DNA of 64,000 nucleotides, taken from the NCBI GenBank assembly GCA_958009055.1, contig OY253650.1, forward strand, positions 1,302,001 to 1,366,000, given 5' to 3'. The notes below the pieces were generated by a model. The model was given only the letters and a program-made list of their open reading frames with translations. It searched no databases and was not told the DNA's origin. Numbering within the stretch: position 1 is the stretch's first letter; each line of letters begins with the position of its first letter. This document shows positions 11,401 through 22,209 of this stretch, in pieces. A program made the translations under genes and the position numbers. This DNA comes from Choricystis sp. odSpoLacu1 (Eukaryota > Chlorophyta > Trebouxiophyceae).

Positions 11401-12905
11401 ATCGGTGCTGACGTCATCTACGGCGACACCGACTCCATCATGGTGGCCACCGGCGCCCCCGACATCGGGGCCGCCCTCGCCCTGGGCGGCCGCATCAAGC
11501 GGGAGGTCAACAAGCGGTACCGCTCCCTGGAGATCGAGCTGGATGGCGTGTACGCGCGCATGCTCCTCCTCAAGAAGAAAAAGTACGCCGCCCTCAAGCT
11601 GGACTCGGGGGCTGCCTCCGCCGCCATCGATGGCGGGACGGCGGTCGCGTCCCTGCCCACGGTGCGGGAGGCCAAAGGGTTGGACATCGTGCGGCGCGAC
11701 TGGTGCCCGCTCGCCAAGGACGTGGGCAACCGCGCCCTGGACGCCATCCTGGGCGGCGGCCCCGCCGACGACGTGGTGGCCGCCATCCACGATGCCCTGG
11801 GCGACGTGGCGGCCAGGGTGGCGGCCGGCGCGGTGCCGCTGCACAAGTTTGTGGTCACCAAGGCGTTGACCAAGCGGCCGCACGAGTACGCGGACGCGGA
11901 CGCCCAGCCCCACGTCCAGGTGGCGATGCGGCGGGCGGCTGCCGGCGCCTCCGACGCTGCCCGTGCCGGCGAGACCGTGCCGTACGTGGTGTGCGTGGAT
12001 GGGGCGGGCGTGGGGGCGGGGGGCGCGCCACCGCTCGCCGGCAAACCGCTCGCCGCGCGCGCGCGCGCCACCCCGACGAAGTGCGCGCTGCGGGCGGCGC
12101 CCTGGCCATCGACACCGAGTACTACCTGGGCCACCAGGTGCACCCCGTCGTCTCCCGCCTGTGCGCCCCCATCGCGGGCACGCACGCGGGCGCCCTGGCC
12201 GAGTGCCTGGGGCTGGACGCAAACAAGTACCGCGCGTCGGGCGGCGGCGGCGGCGGCGGCGGCGGGTCGGCAGACCTGGCGGCCGCCGCGCGCGACGCCG
12301 CACTGCTGGGGGGCGGCCCCTGGCTGGATGATGACGCTCGCTTCGCAGAGTGCCCTGCGTTCAAGCTGCCGGGGAGTGGCAGCGCGTTCCCGGGGGCCGA
12401 GGCGATCGCGTCGGGCGAAACTGACGCCTCCACCGCGCTCCCCATCACCGCCGCCGCCCTGGCCAACGCGGCCCGCCTGGCCTGCCGGGCCGTGTACGCG
12501 GCCTACTACGACGCCGGCGCCGCCCCCGACGACGACCTGGCGCGGTCGGGCGGCCGCACGCGCGACGTGGCGCTGCGGTCGGTCGCCGGGGCGCCCGCTG
12601 GTGCTGCGCCCGCCGACCCGGCCTCCGCCCACCGCATGGTGCGCGAGCTGTCTGAAGCGGACGCCTACGCCCGCCTGGCCGCTGTGTGGCGCGCCCTGGA
12701 CCCCGACCGCGCGGTCGCGGCGGCCGAGCGCAAGGCGGCGACCGCGGCCGCGCGCGGCGGCGCGCCACCCGCGGTCGCTGGGGTGGCCGCCTCCCGCATC
12801 GCGCCCGTGCGGGCCGTGCTGGCGGCGGGGGCGGCTGCTGCCGCGGAGCTGCGGGACGCGGCCGCGTTCCGGTGGGTGGACGTGGGGTCGCTGTTTGTGT
12901 GCTGA
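7783..12905 (+). CDS. POLA1: DNA polymerase alpha catalytic subunit
   Basis: Family B polymerase of the primase complex that starts Okazaki fragments. Exons: 7783-8002, 8287-8436, 8620-12905; about 1550 residues once two frame breaks are repaired. The N-terminus matches the family (TYEVKEE ... VYDVVDEDEY, then FVVDDDGAGYVD). The exonuclease-like domain is degenerate (DVLVGHNAAAFDLDILLHR). Polymerase motif A (DFNSLYPSIIQEYN, about 11030), motif B (KLTANSMYGCLGF, about 11270) and motif C (YGDTDSIM, about 11420) are intact. Breaks: a C14 run (8637-8650) has one base too many between KSKKAP and RARIDRMFA, and a CG run (12054-12068) has one CG too many before EVRAAGGALAIDTEYYLGHQ. The C-terminal domain keeps the fold signature (HPVVSRLC, ECLGLDANKYR) but lacks the expected zinc-binding cysteines (see findings). 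Confidence 0.95.
8461..8498 (+). repeat. (TG)n microsatellite in POLA1 intron 2
   Basis: A pure 38-base TG dinucleotide run inside the second intron, followed downstream by a C-rich acceptor region. Similar shorter CA/GT runs occur in many introns of the window. Confidence 0.95.
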
Positions 12906-13093
12906 GAGTGGAAGGTGGTGTGGAGAGAAAGAGAGGGGAGAGACAAAAACGTGAAACACGCGCAAACGCGTGTCTCCCACCCGCTCAAAACACACACACA
13001 CACACACACAAGTTTTGGATGCCACACACGGAAAGCACGAGGATAAGAAAACAAAAGGCTTCGGGGGCGGTGCTATTTTGGTGGTGTTGCGAG

Positions 13094-16000
13094 TCACCCG
13101 CGGCCGCGGCCGCCGCGGCCGCCGCAGCCGCCTCCCCGTCCGCGGCCTCCTCCTCCTCCCCGGCCGCCGCCGCGGCCGCCACGGCCACGGCCGCCTCCAC
13201 GCCCTCCGCCCGGCGGGCCGGGGGCGGCGCGGGGGGCGGTGCCGTCGGAGATGGCTTGAAAGGGGTTGCTTCCCCCTCCGCCACCCCCACCCCCACCACT
13301 GGCCGCCTGTTTTTTGACTTTGACTTTCTTCAGCTTGCCCGCGTCATAGTCGGCATCATAGTCGTCGTAGCGGGCGCGCTTGCCGGGGCGGCCGTCCCCG
13401 CCCAGCGGGCCTTCGCGCGCGGGGGCGGGCGCGGCGGCCGCGGGGGCGGTGCGCCCGTCCCAGCCGGCGGTGCTGGCGCCGCCAGACGCGAGGGCGGCAG
13501 CCGCGGCAGCGCCGGTGAGCCCCTTGTTGGGGGGCGGCGGCGCTGGTGGGCGCGCCACCCCCGCACCGGCCGCAGCAGGCGGCGGCACCACTCTCGCCGG
13601 CTGCTGCTGCGGTGACGGCGGCGCGGGCGGCGTGACCGCCGGCCGCCGCTTGCCGCGGGGGCCCTTGCGGGCGGGCGACTTGACGGGGGGGGCCAGGCCG
13701 GCGCGCAGCGCGAGGAAGCGGCCGCCCCGGCCAGCCATCATGGTGAGCGAGGGGGAGCGCGCCATGCCGGCGGCGGGGGAGGGGGAGGGCACGGTGGATG
13801 GTTGGTGAGGGAGGCTGGGGAGTAGGTGAGGGGGGGGGGGGGGGCTGGTGGGCAAAACAGAAGGGAGGCCACGGGGTGGAGACCATGGTTTCCCCCACCT
13901 CTCCTCAGTGCGGGCGGTCAGTGCGAACCCGGGTTTCTGAGGCCCGGGCGCATAAAAGTGCGGTGTGCCTCATCGAGCCAAAAGTGCCTCGGTGCCCAGT
14001 GCAGAAAACATCATGCCGCGGCGCGGAAGAGGAGAATGTTTTTTTGTTTGTTTTCTTTCCCTCTCTCCCAACCCTCTTACCTCTTGGCCGGCGCCCCCTT
14101 GGCCACCTTCTGCCGCTTGCTGCCACCACCGCCGTCGCCAGCGCGGGCCGCTTTGACCGCTTTGACAGGCTTGACGGACGGCGCGGGCAGCGGCGCCGCC
14201 ACCGCGCGCGCGCCGCCACCCTCTGCCGCGGGCGCGACAGCTGCGCTCGCGACACCGCCCCCCCGCCCAGCGGCGCCGCCGTCAGAGACATAGAACAGGA
14301 TGTAGGCGCGCTGGGACAGGGCCACCCGGTCGGCGACGGGGGCGACGGACGAGTCGTCGGCCACGTGCCACCTCCCGTCGGCCGCCCGCACGTACGCCGT
14401 GTAGTGGCCGCAGTGCAGGGAGTGGCCCGAGTGGACGAGGACGCCGTACAGGGAGTAGGTGGTGGAGGGGGGGGGAGGGGGGGGAGCCGCCTCGTCCGAC
14501 GGTCCAGCGCGAGACGTCCAGCGTCGAGGGATAGTCCACCCGCCGGCTCAGCTTGCGCCCACCGTGCGCGTACGAGAACCGCTTCAGCTGCAGACACAAC
14601 ACGCGGGGGCACGTCTCCAGCGTCAGCGCCTTGGTGGCCCGCACCGCGCGCGCGTCGCGCGGGCAGCGCCACGCGTCCGCCCCGTCGAGCGTTTCGCCCG
14701 CCGTGAACCTCGACAGCGCCCCCCCCACATCGTCCGACCCGCCCACGTCCAGGGAGAGGCAGAGGAAGGGTTCCGAGGTGGCGGACACCGCGCCACACTC
14801 GGCGCAGGTGAGGGTGGAGCGCAGCGCGCCGCCAAACAGCGCGTAGATGAGGGACGTCGCGGCGAGGGCGGGGGGGGGGGCGTTTCGGCCCCGCGCGAGC
14901 CAGGCAGCCTTCGTGCATGGCGTCCAGCAGGGCGATGAGGTACTCGTGGGCATCCTCCTGGCGGCCGAGGCGGAAGCTGAGTGGGTGGTGTGTGTGTGGG
15001 GGGGGGGGAGGGTGGGGTGTGTGCGCGCACGAAGCACACACGAGACCACAGACACCACCTCCTGTCTCCCTCTCATTTCATTCTCCAAAACGCGTCAGTG
15101 TAACTATGACTATAAATGATATTTTCTCGAGTGGCGCACAGCGAAACCGCTACGCCTCGAATTGTGTGGTCGTCATCCGCGTGGAAAATAGGAGAGAAAG
15201 AAAAGCCTCCCCCCCCCCCCCCCCCCCACACCCTCTCTCTCACCTGCGGCACACTTTGCGCAGGCTCTGCGCATGCTTCGTGGGCGCGATGCTGGGCGGC
15301 CGCCGCTCAGCCAGGGCGCGCGCCACGTGCGCGCGCGTCGCGCGCAGCGCGTCGAACGCGGCACTGTCGACGCCGCGCGCCGCCAGCGCGGCACCCGCGC
15401 GCGACAGCAGGGCCTCCGCCAGCGGGGGCGTGTGGGTCAGGCACTGCAGGACGGCGTTCATGAAGCAGGTGTTGCCCAGGTTGTTGAGGCCGGCGCCCTG
15501 GGGGTGCGGTGGTGGTGGTGGTGGGGAGGGTTGGCGTCGTTTTTTGTTCGTTGTTGTCGTTTTTTCGGTCACCCTTCGCCCCGTTTCCAGCCGCGCATGT
15601 GCACCCGCCCACCCCCGCAGCACACGCAGGCGGTGCCCCAGACCCGCAATGCACCAGTCCGAGGGCTCCGTTCTCTCGTGTCCTCACACAACAACCCACA
15701 CTCACCACGCGGCGCGTGCTGCTCCACCCCGTCACCAGGTCGCGTGAAGGGAACAGTTCCTGCCCAGCGGGCGTCTCGGACGCAGGGGGTGGCCCCCGGC
15801 CGCCGCCAGGCTTGGGCATGTCGGGCGGCGTGACGGGGGGCGTCTTGGGGGAGGGAGGGCGCTGGAGAGGGAGGAAAACGGAGGTGAGCGCGGCCCATTG
15901 GGGTCGCCGCACGACCGTCCTGCCACTCCTTCTTTCCCACACACTCACCAGTCGCACGACCTCCACCCCTGTGTCCACAGCGGGCGGCGGGTCGGGGCGG

Positions 16001-16098
16001 GTCGCCCGCACAAACGCGACGCGGGCGGTCTGCTTGCCGGCGGCCGCCGCGGCGGCGAGCGCGGTCGTCAGGGGCGCGCGCCGGTTAGTTCCAGGCAT
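13094..16098 (-). CDS. USP36: Ubiquitin-specific protease, USP36-type, with RGG tail
   Basis: A cysteine deubiquitinase. Five exons: 16098-15949, 15861-15706, 15497-15244, 14976-14081, then 13814 (or 13844)-13094; about 724 residues. The Cys box is [20 protein letters not shown], the QEDAHEYL segment follows, and the His box is [13 protein letters not shown] with a conserved Asp after GRWHVADD. The last exon is identified by the donor gtaaga right after AKGAPAKR and by a C-terminal module known from USP36/Ubp10 relatives: a WDG motif, then [20 protein letters not shown] and NPFQAISDG. An RGG-rich tail ends the protein. Two frame breaks at G runs on the + strand (14870-14880 and about 14467-14484) each need one base less; both lie inside conserved catalytic sequence. 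A nucleolar role, as in animals, is inferred from family and tail. Confidence 0.85.
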
Positions 16099-16272
16099 AC
16101 AGGGGGCCACGGCAGGCGCGCTGGACTAGTGTGGGGAGGGGAGGGGGCGAGGAGGGGCGAGGGAGCGGGGCGAGCCCCAAGCGCCAGAGCTGCGAAAGTG
16201 AGAGGCTGCCCCCATTTTCTCACTCTCTTGCTCGCTTCCCCGAAGTTGAAGTCTGTGCTGCGCCGTCTCGCG
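16099..16272. promoter_or_regulatory. Putative bidirectional promoter, USP36-like / NUP54
   Basis: 174 bases separate two divergent start codons. It is GC-rich with purine-rich G/A blocks near 16130-16170. Inferred from position only. Confidence 0.3.
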
Positions 16273-17953
16273 ATGGCGTTCACGTTTGGCGGGGGCGCCT
16301 CCCAGCCGCCCGCCGCCACGCCCCAGGTGCGTGCGTGTGTGTTGATGGGAGGGGGAGCGCCGTGTAGCGTGAGTGTGGATGGCGCCGAGTCACTTGATGC
16401 GCGCGTTTTCGCCGAATGGGCTGCGCGAACACGCTGCGAACGCCCCCGCTCTGCTATGCAAAGCAAACACAGGCGACAGCATGGTTGCTGTGATGATGCG
16501 AGGGCGCCGTGTGAGGATGAGGAGCGCGCAAGGGGAGGGAGGCCCGCAGCCATCGCTCCTGCCGCCCCCCCTTCGAACGTTTCACCGACCCTCCACCCCC
16601 CCACAAACCACAGGCGCCCGCCTTCTCCTTTGGCGCCGCCCCCACCCTGGCCAAGACGACGTCCACCCCCCTCCTGAGCGGCGGCGGTGGCGGCCTGTTT
16701 GCCCCTGCATCCTCGCTCGCCGCGTCGGCCGCCCCCGGCGCAGGGGGTGGCCTGTTCACGCCCGCCTCCGCGTTTGGCGCGCCGCCCGCGTCGGGCGCGC
16801 CTGGTGCTGGAGGCGGCCTGTTTGGCGCGTCCGCGCCGCCGGCTGCTGGTGGGGGGCTGTTTGGTGCAGCGCCAGCTGCGTCCGCCGCGCCCGCCGCAGG
16901 CGGCCTGTTTGGCGCTGCCGCCCCGGCCGCAGGTGGCCTCTTCGGCGCGTCCGCCCCTCCTCCCTCGGGCGGCCTCTTCGGCGCCCCCGCGTCCGCGCCC
17001 CCGCCTGCGTCGGGGGGCGCGTTTTCGTTTGGCGGGGGGCAGCCGACCACAGGCGGCCTCTTTGGCGCGCCCCCCGCCAGCCAGCCCGGCGCGCTCACCC
17101 TATTCGGCGGTGGAGCCGCCGCTGGCGCCTCCGCCCCGCCCGACGGCACCGCCGCGCGGGAGCTGGACTCGTTGCGCGCTGCCTTTGCGGCGGCAGCGGG
17201 CGCGCCGCCGCCCTCCCCCTCCGCCGCGGCCCCCTTCACCGCCCTCCTGCTCAATGTGCTGCCCCCCGGCGCCGACGCGGAGGCCGCGGGGCGGGCCCGC
17301 CCCCCCGGCGTCGACGAACTGAGGTGGCGGGAAGCGCTCGCGAGCGCGCGCGCCGCGCGCGCGCGGCGGCGGGCGGCGCCGCCCTCGCCCCCGCCGCCGC
17401 GGTCGGGTTTCCCGCGCTGCGCAGGCGGCGGGCCGACCAGCTGGCAGCGTTGGATGAGGTGAGCAAGCGGGCGGCTGCCGCTGCAGATGCCGCCGCGGCT
17501 CTTGCCCGCCGCCACTCGTCCGTCGTGGCGGGCCGCCTGGCCTCCCTGTCCCGCCGCCAGCGCGAGCTGACCACCCGCCTGCTGGCCCTGTGCCGCCACG
17601 TGGACGCCGCGGAAGCGAGGCGCGTGGGCGGCAACGGCAGCGCCGCAGCGCGCGACGCGGCGGCCGCGCTGGCTGCCGAGGTGGCCCGTCTGGAGGCCGC
17701 CATCGCCCCGGGCGGCGCAGGCGGCCTTGAAGGGCGGGCAGCCGCCGTGGCGGCGGCCGCCAGGCTGCGCGGCGGCGTCTGCGGCGGCGGCAGCGACGGC
17801 GGCGCGGTACTTGCCCCTGATCCAGCCGCCCTGCGGGACGCTTACGCCCTGCTGGCGGAGCAGGCGCGGGCGTTGTCCAGGCTGCAGGCTGTGCTGAGCG
17901 GGGACGCGCGCGATGTGAGCCTGCTGGAGGAGGAGGCGGCGAAGAAAGGGTGA
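16273..17953 (+). CDS. NUP54: Nucleoporin NUP54 (FG nucleoporin of the central channel)
   Basis: Exon 1 (16273-16326, MAFTFGGGASQPPAATPQ) joins exon 2 (16614-17953) in phase 0. The first half is an FG domain with many GLFGA/LFGA/FSFG repeats in Ala/Pro/Gly-rich spacers. A NUP54 core follows: FTALLLNVLPPG, RPPGVDELRWREAL, then VGFPALRRR and a helical coiled-coil region (RQRELTTRLLALCRHVDAAE) to the C-terminus. NUP54 pairs with NUP62 and NUP58 in the channel of the nuclear pore. The frame breaks in a CG-rich run (17344-17365); removing one CG unit links the two halves into 463 residues that follow the family order. The gene converges on the tepsin-like gene. Confidence 0.85.
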
Positions 17954-18120
17954 TTGTTTTCGTGTTTTCTTTGATGATTGTTTAAAAAACTCTCTTCATG
18001 TTTGTCTCCCGCCCACCTCTCTCCCCTACTTGGTCGGCTTCGGCCAGGGCGAAGACGTCGGTGGAGGCTGGGTCTGGGTGAGGTGAGGTTGGATGGGCTT
18101 GCGTGCCGTCCGCACCCCTT

Positions 18121-19961
18121 CTATTTTTTGCGCAGCATGTCCTCCACAAAGTCAAACGTGCCCGCCCCCGACCCCCCCCGCGCGGGGCCGGCGCCCGGGC
18201 GCATGGCGCCGTGGCGGGCGGGCGCGCCCGCGCTCGCCTTGGCCGAGGGTGCAGCAAACGGGTCGCCCCCTGGCGCGGGCGAGGCCGCGCGGAACGGGTC
18301 CACCGATGCAGGAGCAGCGGCGGCGGCCGGCGGCGGAGGAGGCGCGCCGGCCAGCGCGGCAAAGGGGTCGTGGTGGGTGGGAGCGGGCGCGGCAAGCGCG
18401 GCGGCACGCGGCGCGTGCGCTGTCGACAGGCCCCCCATCAACTCCGCCAGTCCGTCCAGCGCCGCGGGCGCGGCGGTGGAGCCGCCGCCCATCAAGTCGG
18501 GCGCGGCGGTGGCGGCGGCGGGCGCCGGTGTCGACAGCAACTCCCCCAACAAATCACCACCGCCGCCTCCCGCCGCCGCCTTCCCTCGCGGCGCTCCTTC
18601 CTCCACCGCCTCCACGCCCAGCAGCCCCAGCACCCGCCTCGCGGCGGACGCCACCGCGTCCTGCGAAAAGGACGCCGCCGCGTGCAAGGGCCCCGGATCC
18701 GCCTGGAACGCGACCGCAACCGCGCCTGCGCCGGATGACGCACCACGCGAGACAACCGCCTCCAGCGCCAGCACAGACCGCAGGGCCGCCTGCCACGAGG
18801 GGGAGGACATGCGTTGGCCGAGTTCGGTGGCGACGGCGGTGCCATCCAGGGACGCCAACGAGTCGACAAAGCGAGCCAACTCTTCTGGGCGCGGCGCTGC
18901 GCGCAGCCCTCCCGGCGCACACACTGCATCCACTGCAGCCGCCTCCCGCTCCCCTGGTGCGGGCGGCCTGGCGGGGGGAGCGGCCGGTTGCACCAAGCGC
19001 GGCGGGTGGGGCGGCGTCGGGGGGCCGTGGCGGGCGGAGCCCAGGCCGCCGCGCGGCGGCGGCGTCGCGCCGCCTGCGCGGGCGGCGCGCCCGGCGGCAG
19101 CAGCCACGCCGGGGGGCAGGGTGATGCCCGCGTCCACCGCAAACGAGGCTGCTGCAGAGGCGGCAGTCGCCACGAAGGACGAGCCGGCCGCGACGGCGGA
19201 CTCGAGGAGTGTGCCGCCGCCTCTGCTGGCACGGCCGCGCGCGCCGCCACCCCCTGCTGTCTCAAACCGAGGGTTGCCAAACCCCACCATGCCGCCACCG
19301 GAGACCACGGGCGCGGCAAACCCGTCGGCATCGTAGCCGCCGCCGGCGGTGGCTGGGCCGGCGGGCGCTGACGAGCCAAAGCCTTGGATGCGGCCCGCAG
19401 GCGCGGCGCCCACGCGCGCGGCGGTCGGCGCCTGTGCCACCGAAAACACGGCGTCCAGGGCGGTCTTGGCGGCGGCCCTCACTTTGGCGTTGAGGGCGTC
19501 GCCTTGCAGGGGGTCGGGGGTGCCGCGGTAGGCGGTCAGGTCGCTGGAGAGGAGAGGAGAGGGGAGAGGTGGGGACGTTTTTGAGTTTTTGATCGATCAA
19601 AAGAAAAAAGAGGACGCGAGCCTGCACCTCGCCCTCGCCTCTCTCCTTTCCGCCACCACACACACTCTCACACTCACCGGACCAGTTGCGCCTTCTTGGC
19701 CAGCCCGCTCTTGAACTCGCTGGGGCCCGCGACACACACAGCCGTTGCCAGCTTCAACGCTTTGCGCAGGGACACGGGGTGGGTGCGCCCCCCCGCCAGC
19801 CGACTGGTCACGTAGTCCAACACCGTGGCCGCTCCCTCGGACGACCCGCGGGCCAGGGCGGTGAGTTCGGTGGTGAGGTACACAGGCGTCGCGTCGTCTT
19901 TGGACGACGTGGCTTCGTCCAGCTTGAGCCGGGTCTGGATGGCGGACAGGACGGAGGCCAT
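18121..19961 (-). CDS. ENTH/VHS-like trafficking adaptor, tepsin/MTV1-like
   Basis: Two exons (19961-19678, 19543-18121) give 568 residues. The N-terminal 140 or so residues look like the ENTH-type domain of tepsin/MTV1: LRKALKLATAVCVAGPSEF, then DLTAYRGTPDPLQGDALNAK and VRAAAKTALDAVF across the splice site. The rest is Ala/Gly/Pro-rich with short linear motifs: DLLGELL and DLMGG (clathrin-box-like), three DPF motifs (DPFAAL, DPFRAA, DPFAAP) of the kind bound by the AP-2 alpha appendage, and a C-terminal TFDFVEDMLRKK. Plant MTV1 and animal tepsin act in clathrin/AP-4 transport at the trans-Golgi. The motifs here suggest binding to clathrin and an adaptor, but which adaptor is inference. It is divergent from the F-box gene (279 bases). 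Confidence 0.75.
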
Positions 19962-20240
19962 ATTGCTTGTTTGTGTGTTGCGTGTGCGTTTGTGTGGCGA
20001 GGTTGGTGGTCGCGCGGTGGGAGCGATGCGATGGAAGCCTGCCTTCCGCTGCGCGCGCGTGTTGTGTTGCCTCGGAAAACGGCGCCCGCGGTGTTCGGCT
20101 CCGATGAGGACGAGACGCGTCGGTGGCGATGCCGCAAGGGAGGCAGACGCGGGGCGCGTTACCCGACAGCCCCCACCAAGAGAAGAAAAGGAAACAGCAG
20201 AGTGAAGTTTTGTTTTTCGCCCCAATCAAGCTCGACCTCC

Positions 20241-21139
20241 ATGCAGGACCCGCCCCCGCGGCGCCGCCGCCTGCTGCCCACCGTTAGGCGAGGCGTGGCA
20301 CGAAAACCGTCCCAGCCGGTGACGCCGACAGGCGGCGACGCGGGGCCATCAGGGCCGTCGGACGCGGCGCCCGCGCCCGCCGCGGCGGCGTCGACGTCGC
20401 TGTGCGACCTGCCTGTGGAGTTGCTCGAACACACATTTGCCGCGCTGCCCGCCGACGCGCTGGCCGCTGTGGCCGCCACCTGCGTCGCGTGCCGTGAGGC
20501 CGCGTGTGGCCGCTTGTGGCGCCGCCTGTTCGAGCTGCGGTGGGGTGCGCCCGCCGCGCGCGCGCGGCCGCGTCCGCCGACGACGCGGCCTGGAGCGCCC
20601 GCTACTCCGCCGCCCACGCTTCAGACGTCTCCGCTGCCGCCCAAACAGCCACTGGCAGCGCTCTGTCCTCCATGCTGGCCCAGTCGGTGGCTGCACGAGC
20701 GTCAGTGGCGCCCCCCTGGCCGCCGCCGCCGCTGGTCGCGCGCCGCGTCGCGGCCGTCCCCGCGTCCGAGAGCCCCGCCGAGCGAGCAGCGGCGTGGCGG
20801 GCAGCAACCAACCTGCCGCCAGGCGCCCCTCCCAGCGCCAGTGGACACTCATGCCCCGCCACCCGGTGGGCCCGCCTCCCGGGCGGCCCTCCCTCCCTGC
20901 ACGGGTGCACAGCCTGCGGCTTTGTCCACGCCTGCGCCCGCCCCGCCTGCGATGCCGCCGTCTCCGTCGATGCAGCCGGCGTGGACCGCGTGTGCCCCAT
21001 CAGTGGGGCCGTGTTTGAGGGCGACAACGCGTGGCGCGTGGATGATGGAGGGGTGGGGGGTGACGATGACGAAGATCCGTCAGAGTTTGGCGGGCGCTTG
21101 GGGAGGGCGTTTGCGGAAGGGTATCTGGGGGCGGAGTGA
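20241..21139 (+). CDS. F-box protein with C-terminal cysteine-rich (zinc-ribbon-like) region
   Basis: The N-terminus carries a canonical F-box: LCDLPVELLEHTFAALPADA followed by LAAVAATCVACREAACGRLW and RRLFELRWG. The protein is therefore likely a substrate receptor of an SCF ubiquitin ligase. The C-terminal part contains CTACGFVHACARPACDAA and VCPISGAVFEGDNAW, a cysteine pattern that could hold zinc; I do not recognise the family of this tail. The frame breaks at a (CG)6 run (20555-20566). Removing one CG unit gives one 298-residue protein in which the F-box is followed at once by DDAAWSARYSAAH. The stop is at 21139. Confidence 0.75.
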
Positions 21140-21507
21140 ATGAAAGAGAGCTGAGCGCGTGTGTGTGTAGCAGGCTGTGTAGATAGGCGGCAGAGAGGGC
21201 AGGTAGGTGAAGCTGCGAGGGGAAGGGCGCTCGCGCGCGTTGTGCGCAGAGAGCGGTGTGTCAATTGCTGTTTGCCTCCACACTCTCATTCTACGTCCAG
21301 CCTTCCCGTGCCTCCCGCTCCCCGCGTGCCACAGGTGAGTGCGCGCGCCCATTCAGTGGAGGCTGGGCCCCCGGATCGCGGGTCGTCAGGGCCGGCGCGA
21401 AGTGACCTGGCCCGCTGGGCAGCGGCTAGGGTCCTCACATCAACTCACCCACGCCGACCCCGAACCCCACCCCAGTTTTTTTTTCCTGTACATTAACCAC
21501 ACACACA
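21140..21507 (+). other. Intergenic and leader of the secreted repeat gene
   Basis: No conserved coding seen. A strong donor (cacag|gtgagt, 21335) and an acceptor (ccccag ending 21475) suggest a leader intron just upstream of the ATG at 21508, as in the secreted gene at 1668. Confidence 0.35.
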
Positions 21508-22209
21508 ATGCGTGTCAAGGTGCGGCGCGGGCGGGTGGAGCAAAGTGGGAAGCGTGCGTGCGCTGCACCCCGCGGCCCCAGAAAGGCCATTGCCCGATCG
21601 CGGGCCCCCTTTGTGCCGCGCGAGCGGCGGTTGGCGCGCGCCACCCGCCGCACTAGGCGCCATCTGAGAAAACGTGCAACCTGTTGGGGGTGGGTGGGGT
21701 GGGCGAGCGTGGCGTGCGGGCCGGGAGGGCGGGGGCGCGCGTGCGGAAGCGGGCCTCTCCGCGCGCGGCGTGCGGTGGCCGTTTTTTTCCGGTCCCCTCT
21801 CGCTCTGCCAACCCGCGGCACACAGCGCCCACCGCCGCCGCCGGGCTCAATCGTGCCAGCGTGTTTTCGTGATCAGCGTGAAAACAAACAAAGACCAACA
21901 CCCTCCTCTTTCCCCCCCTTTCATCAGTTCCTCACCCTGCTCCTCGCCGTGCTGCTGATCCTGGCCACCGCCGCCTCGGCCGCCCCCCAGCGCCGCCGCC
22001 TGGCCCAGTCGGAGGCGGGCGAAGCCTCGGAGGCGGGTGAGGCGGGCGAAGCCGGCGAAGCCTCGGAGGCGGGCGAAGCGCTGCGCCGCCTGGCGGGCGT
22101 GCGTGTGTCGCCGATGGCGCGCCGCCGCCTGGCCCAGTCCGAGGCGGGGGAGGCCGCTGAAGCGGGGGAGGCGGGTGAAGCGGGCGAGGCGGTGCGCCGC
22201 CTGCGCTGA
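21508..22209 (+). CDS. Small secreted protein with tandem Glu-Ala-Gly repeats flanked by basic clusters
   Basis: A four-codon first exon (MRVK, 21508-21519) spliced to 21928-22209 gives 97 residues. Splicing creates a clear signal peptide (MRVKFLTLLLAVLLILATAA, then SA). The mature part is two copies of one unit: RRRLAQSEAGEA(S/A)EAGEAGEAGEA, residues about 26-49 and 69-92. Each ends in a further RR (57-58 and 94-95). Dibasic or tribasic clusters bracketing identical acidic stretches are how secreted peptide precursors often look, but a structural repeat protein is equally possible. The 408-base intron is a multiple of three and free of stops, so an unspliced reading frame also exists; the signal peptide argues for splicing. 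No known family. Confidence 0.6.
   Translation: MRVKVRRGRVEQSGKRACAAPRGPRKAIARSRAPFVPRERRLARATRRTRRHLRKRATCWGWVGWASVACGPGGRGRACGSGPLRARRAVAVFFRSPLALPTRGTQRPPPPPGSIVPACFRDQRENKQRPTPSSFPPFHQFLTLLLAVLLILATAASAAPQRRRLAQSEAGEASEAGEAGEAGEASEAGEALRRLAGVRVSPMARRRLAQSEAGEAAEAGEAGEAGEAVRRLR

Noticed and set aside
12050..12115. An intron as the reason for the frame change in POLA1
   Set aside because: No pyrimidine-rich acceptor or suitable donor is present and conserved sequence continues without a gap; a CG-unit length difference is simpler.
9835..12303. 822-residue minus-strand frame across POLA1
   Set aside because: Antisense shadow: Arg/Gly/His-rich, no family match, and the sense strand encodes conserved polymerase motifs.
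13094..13855. RGG-rich frame as a separate RNA-binding gene
   Set aside because: It has the USP36-type C-terminal module and a splice donor exactly at the end of the deubiquitinase frame, so it is better read as its last exon.
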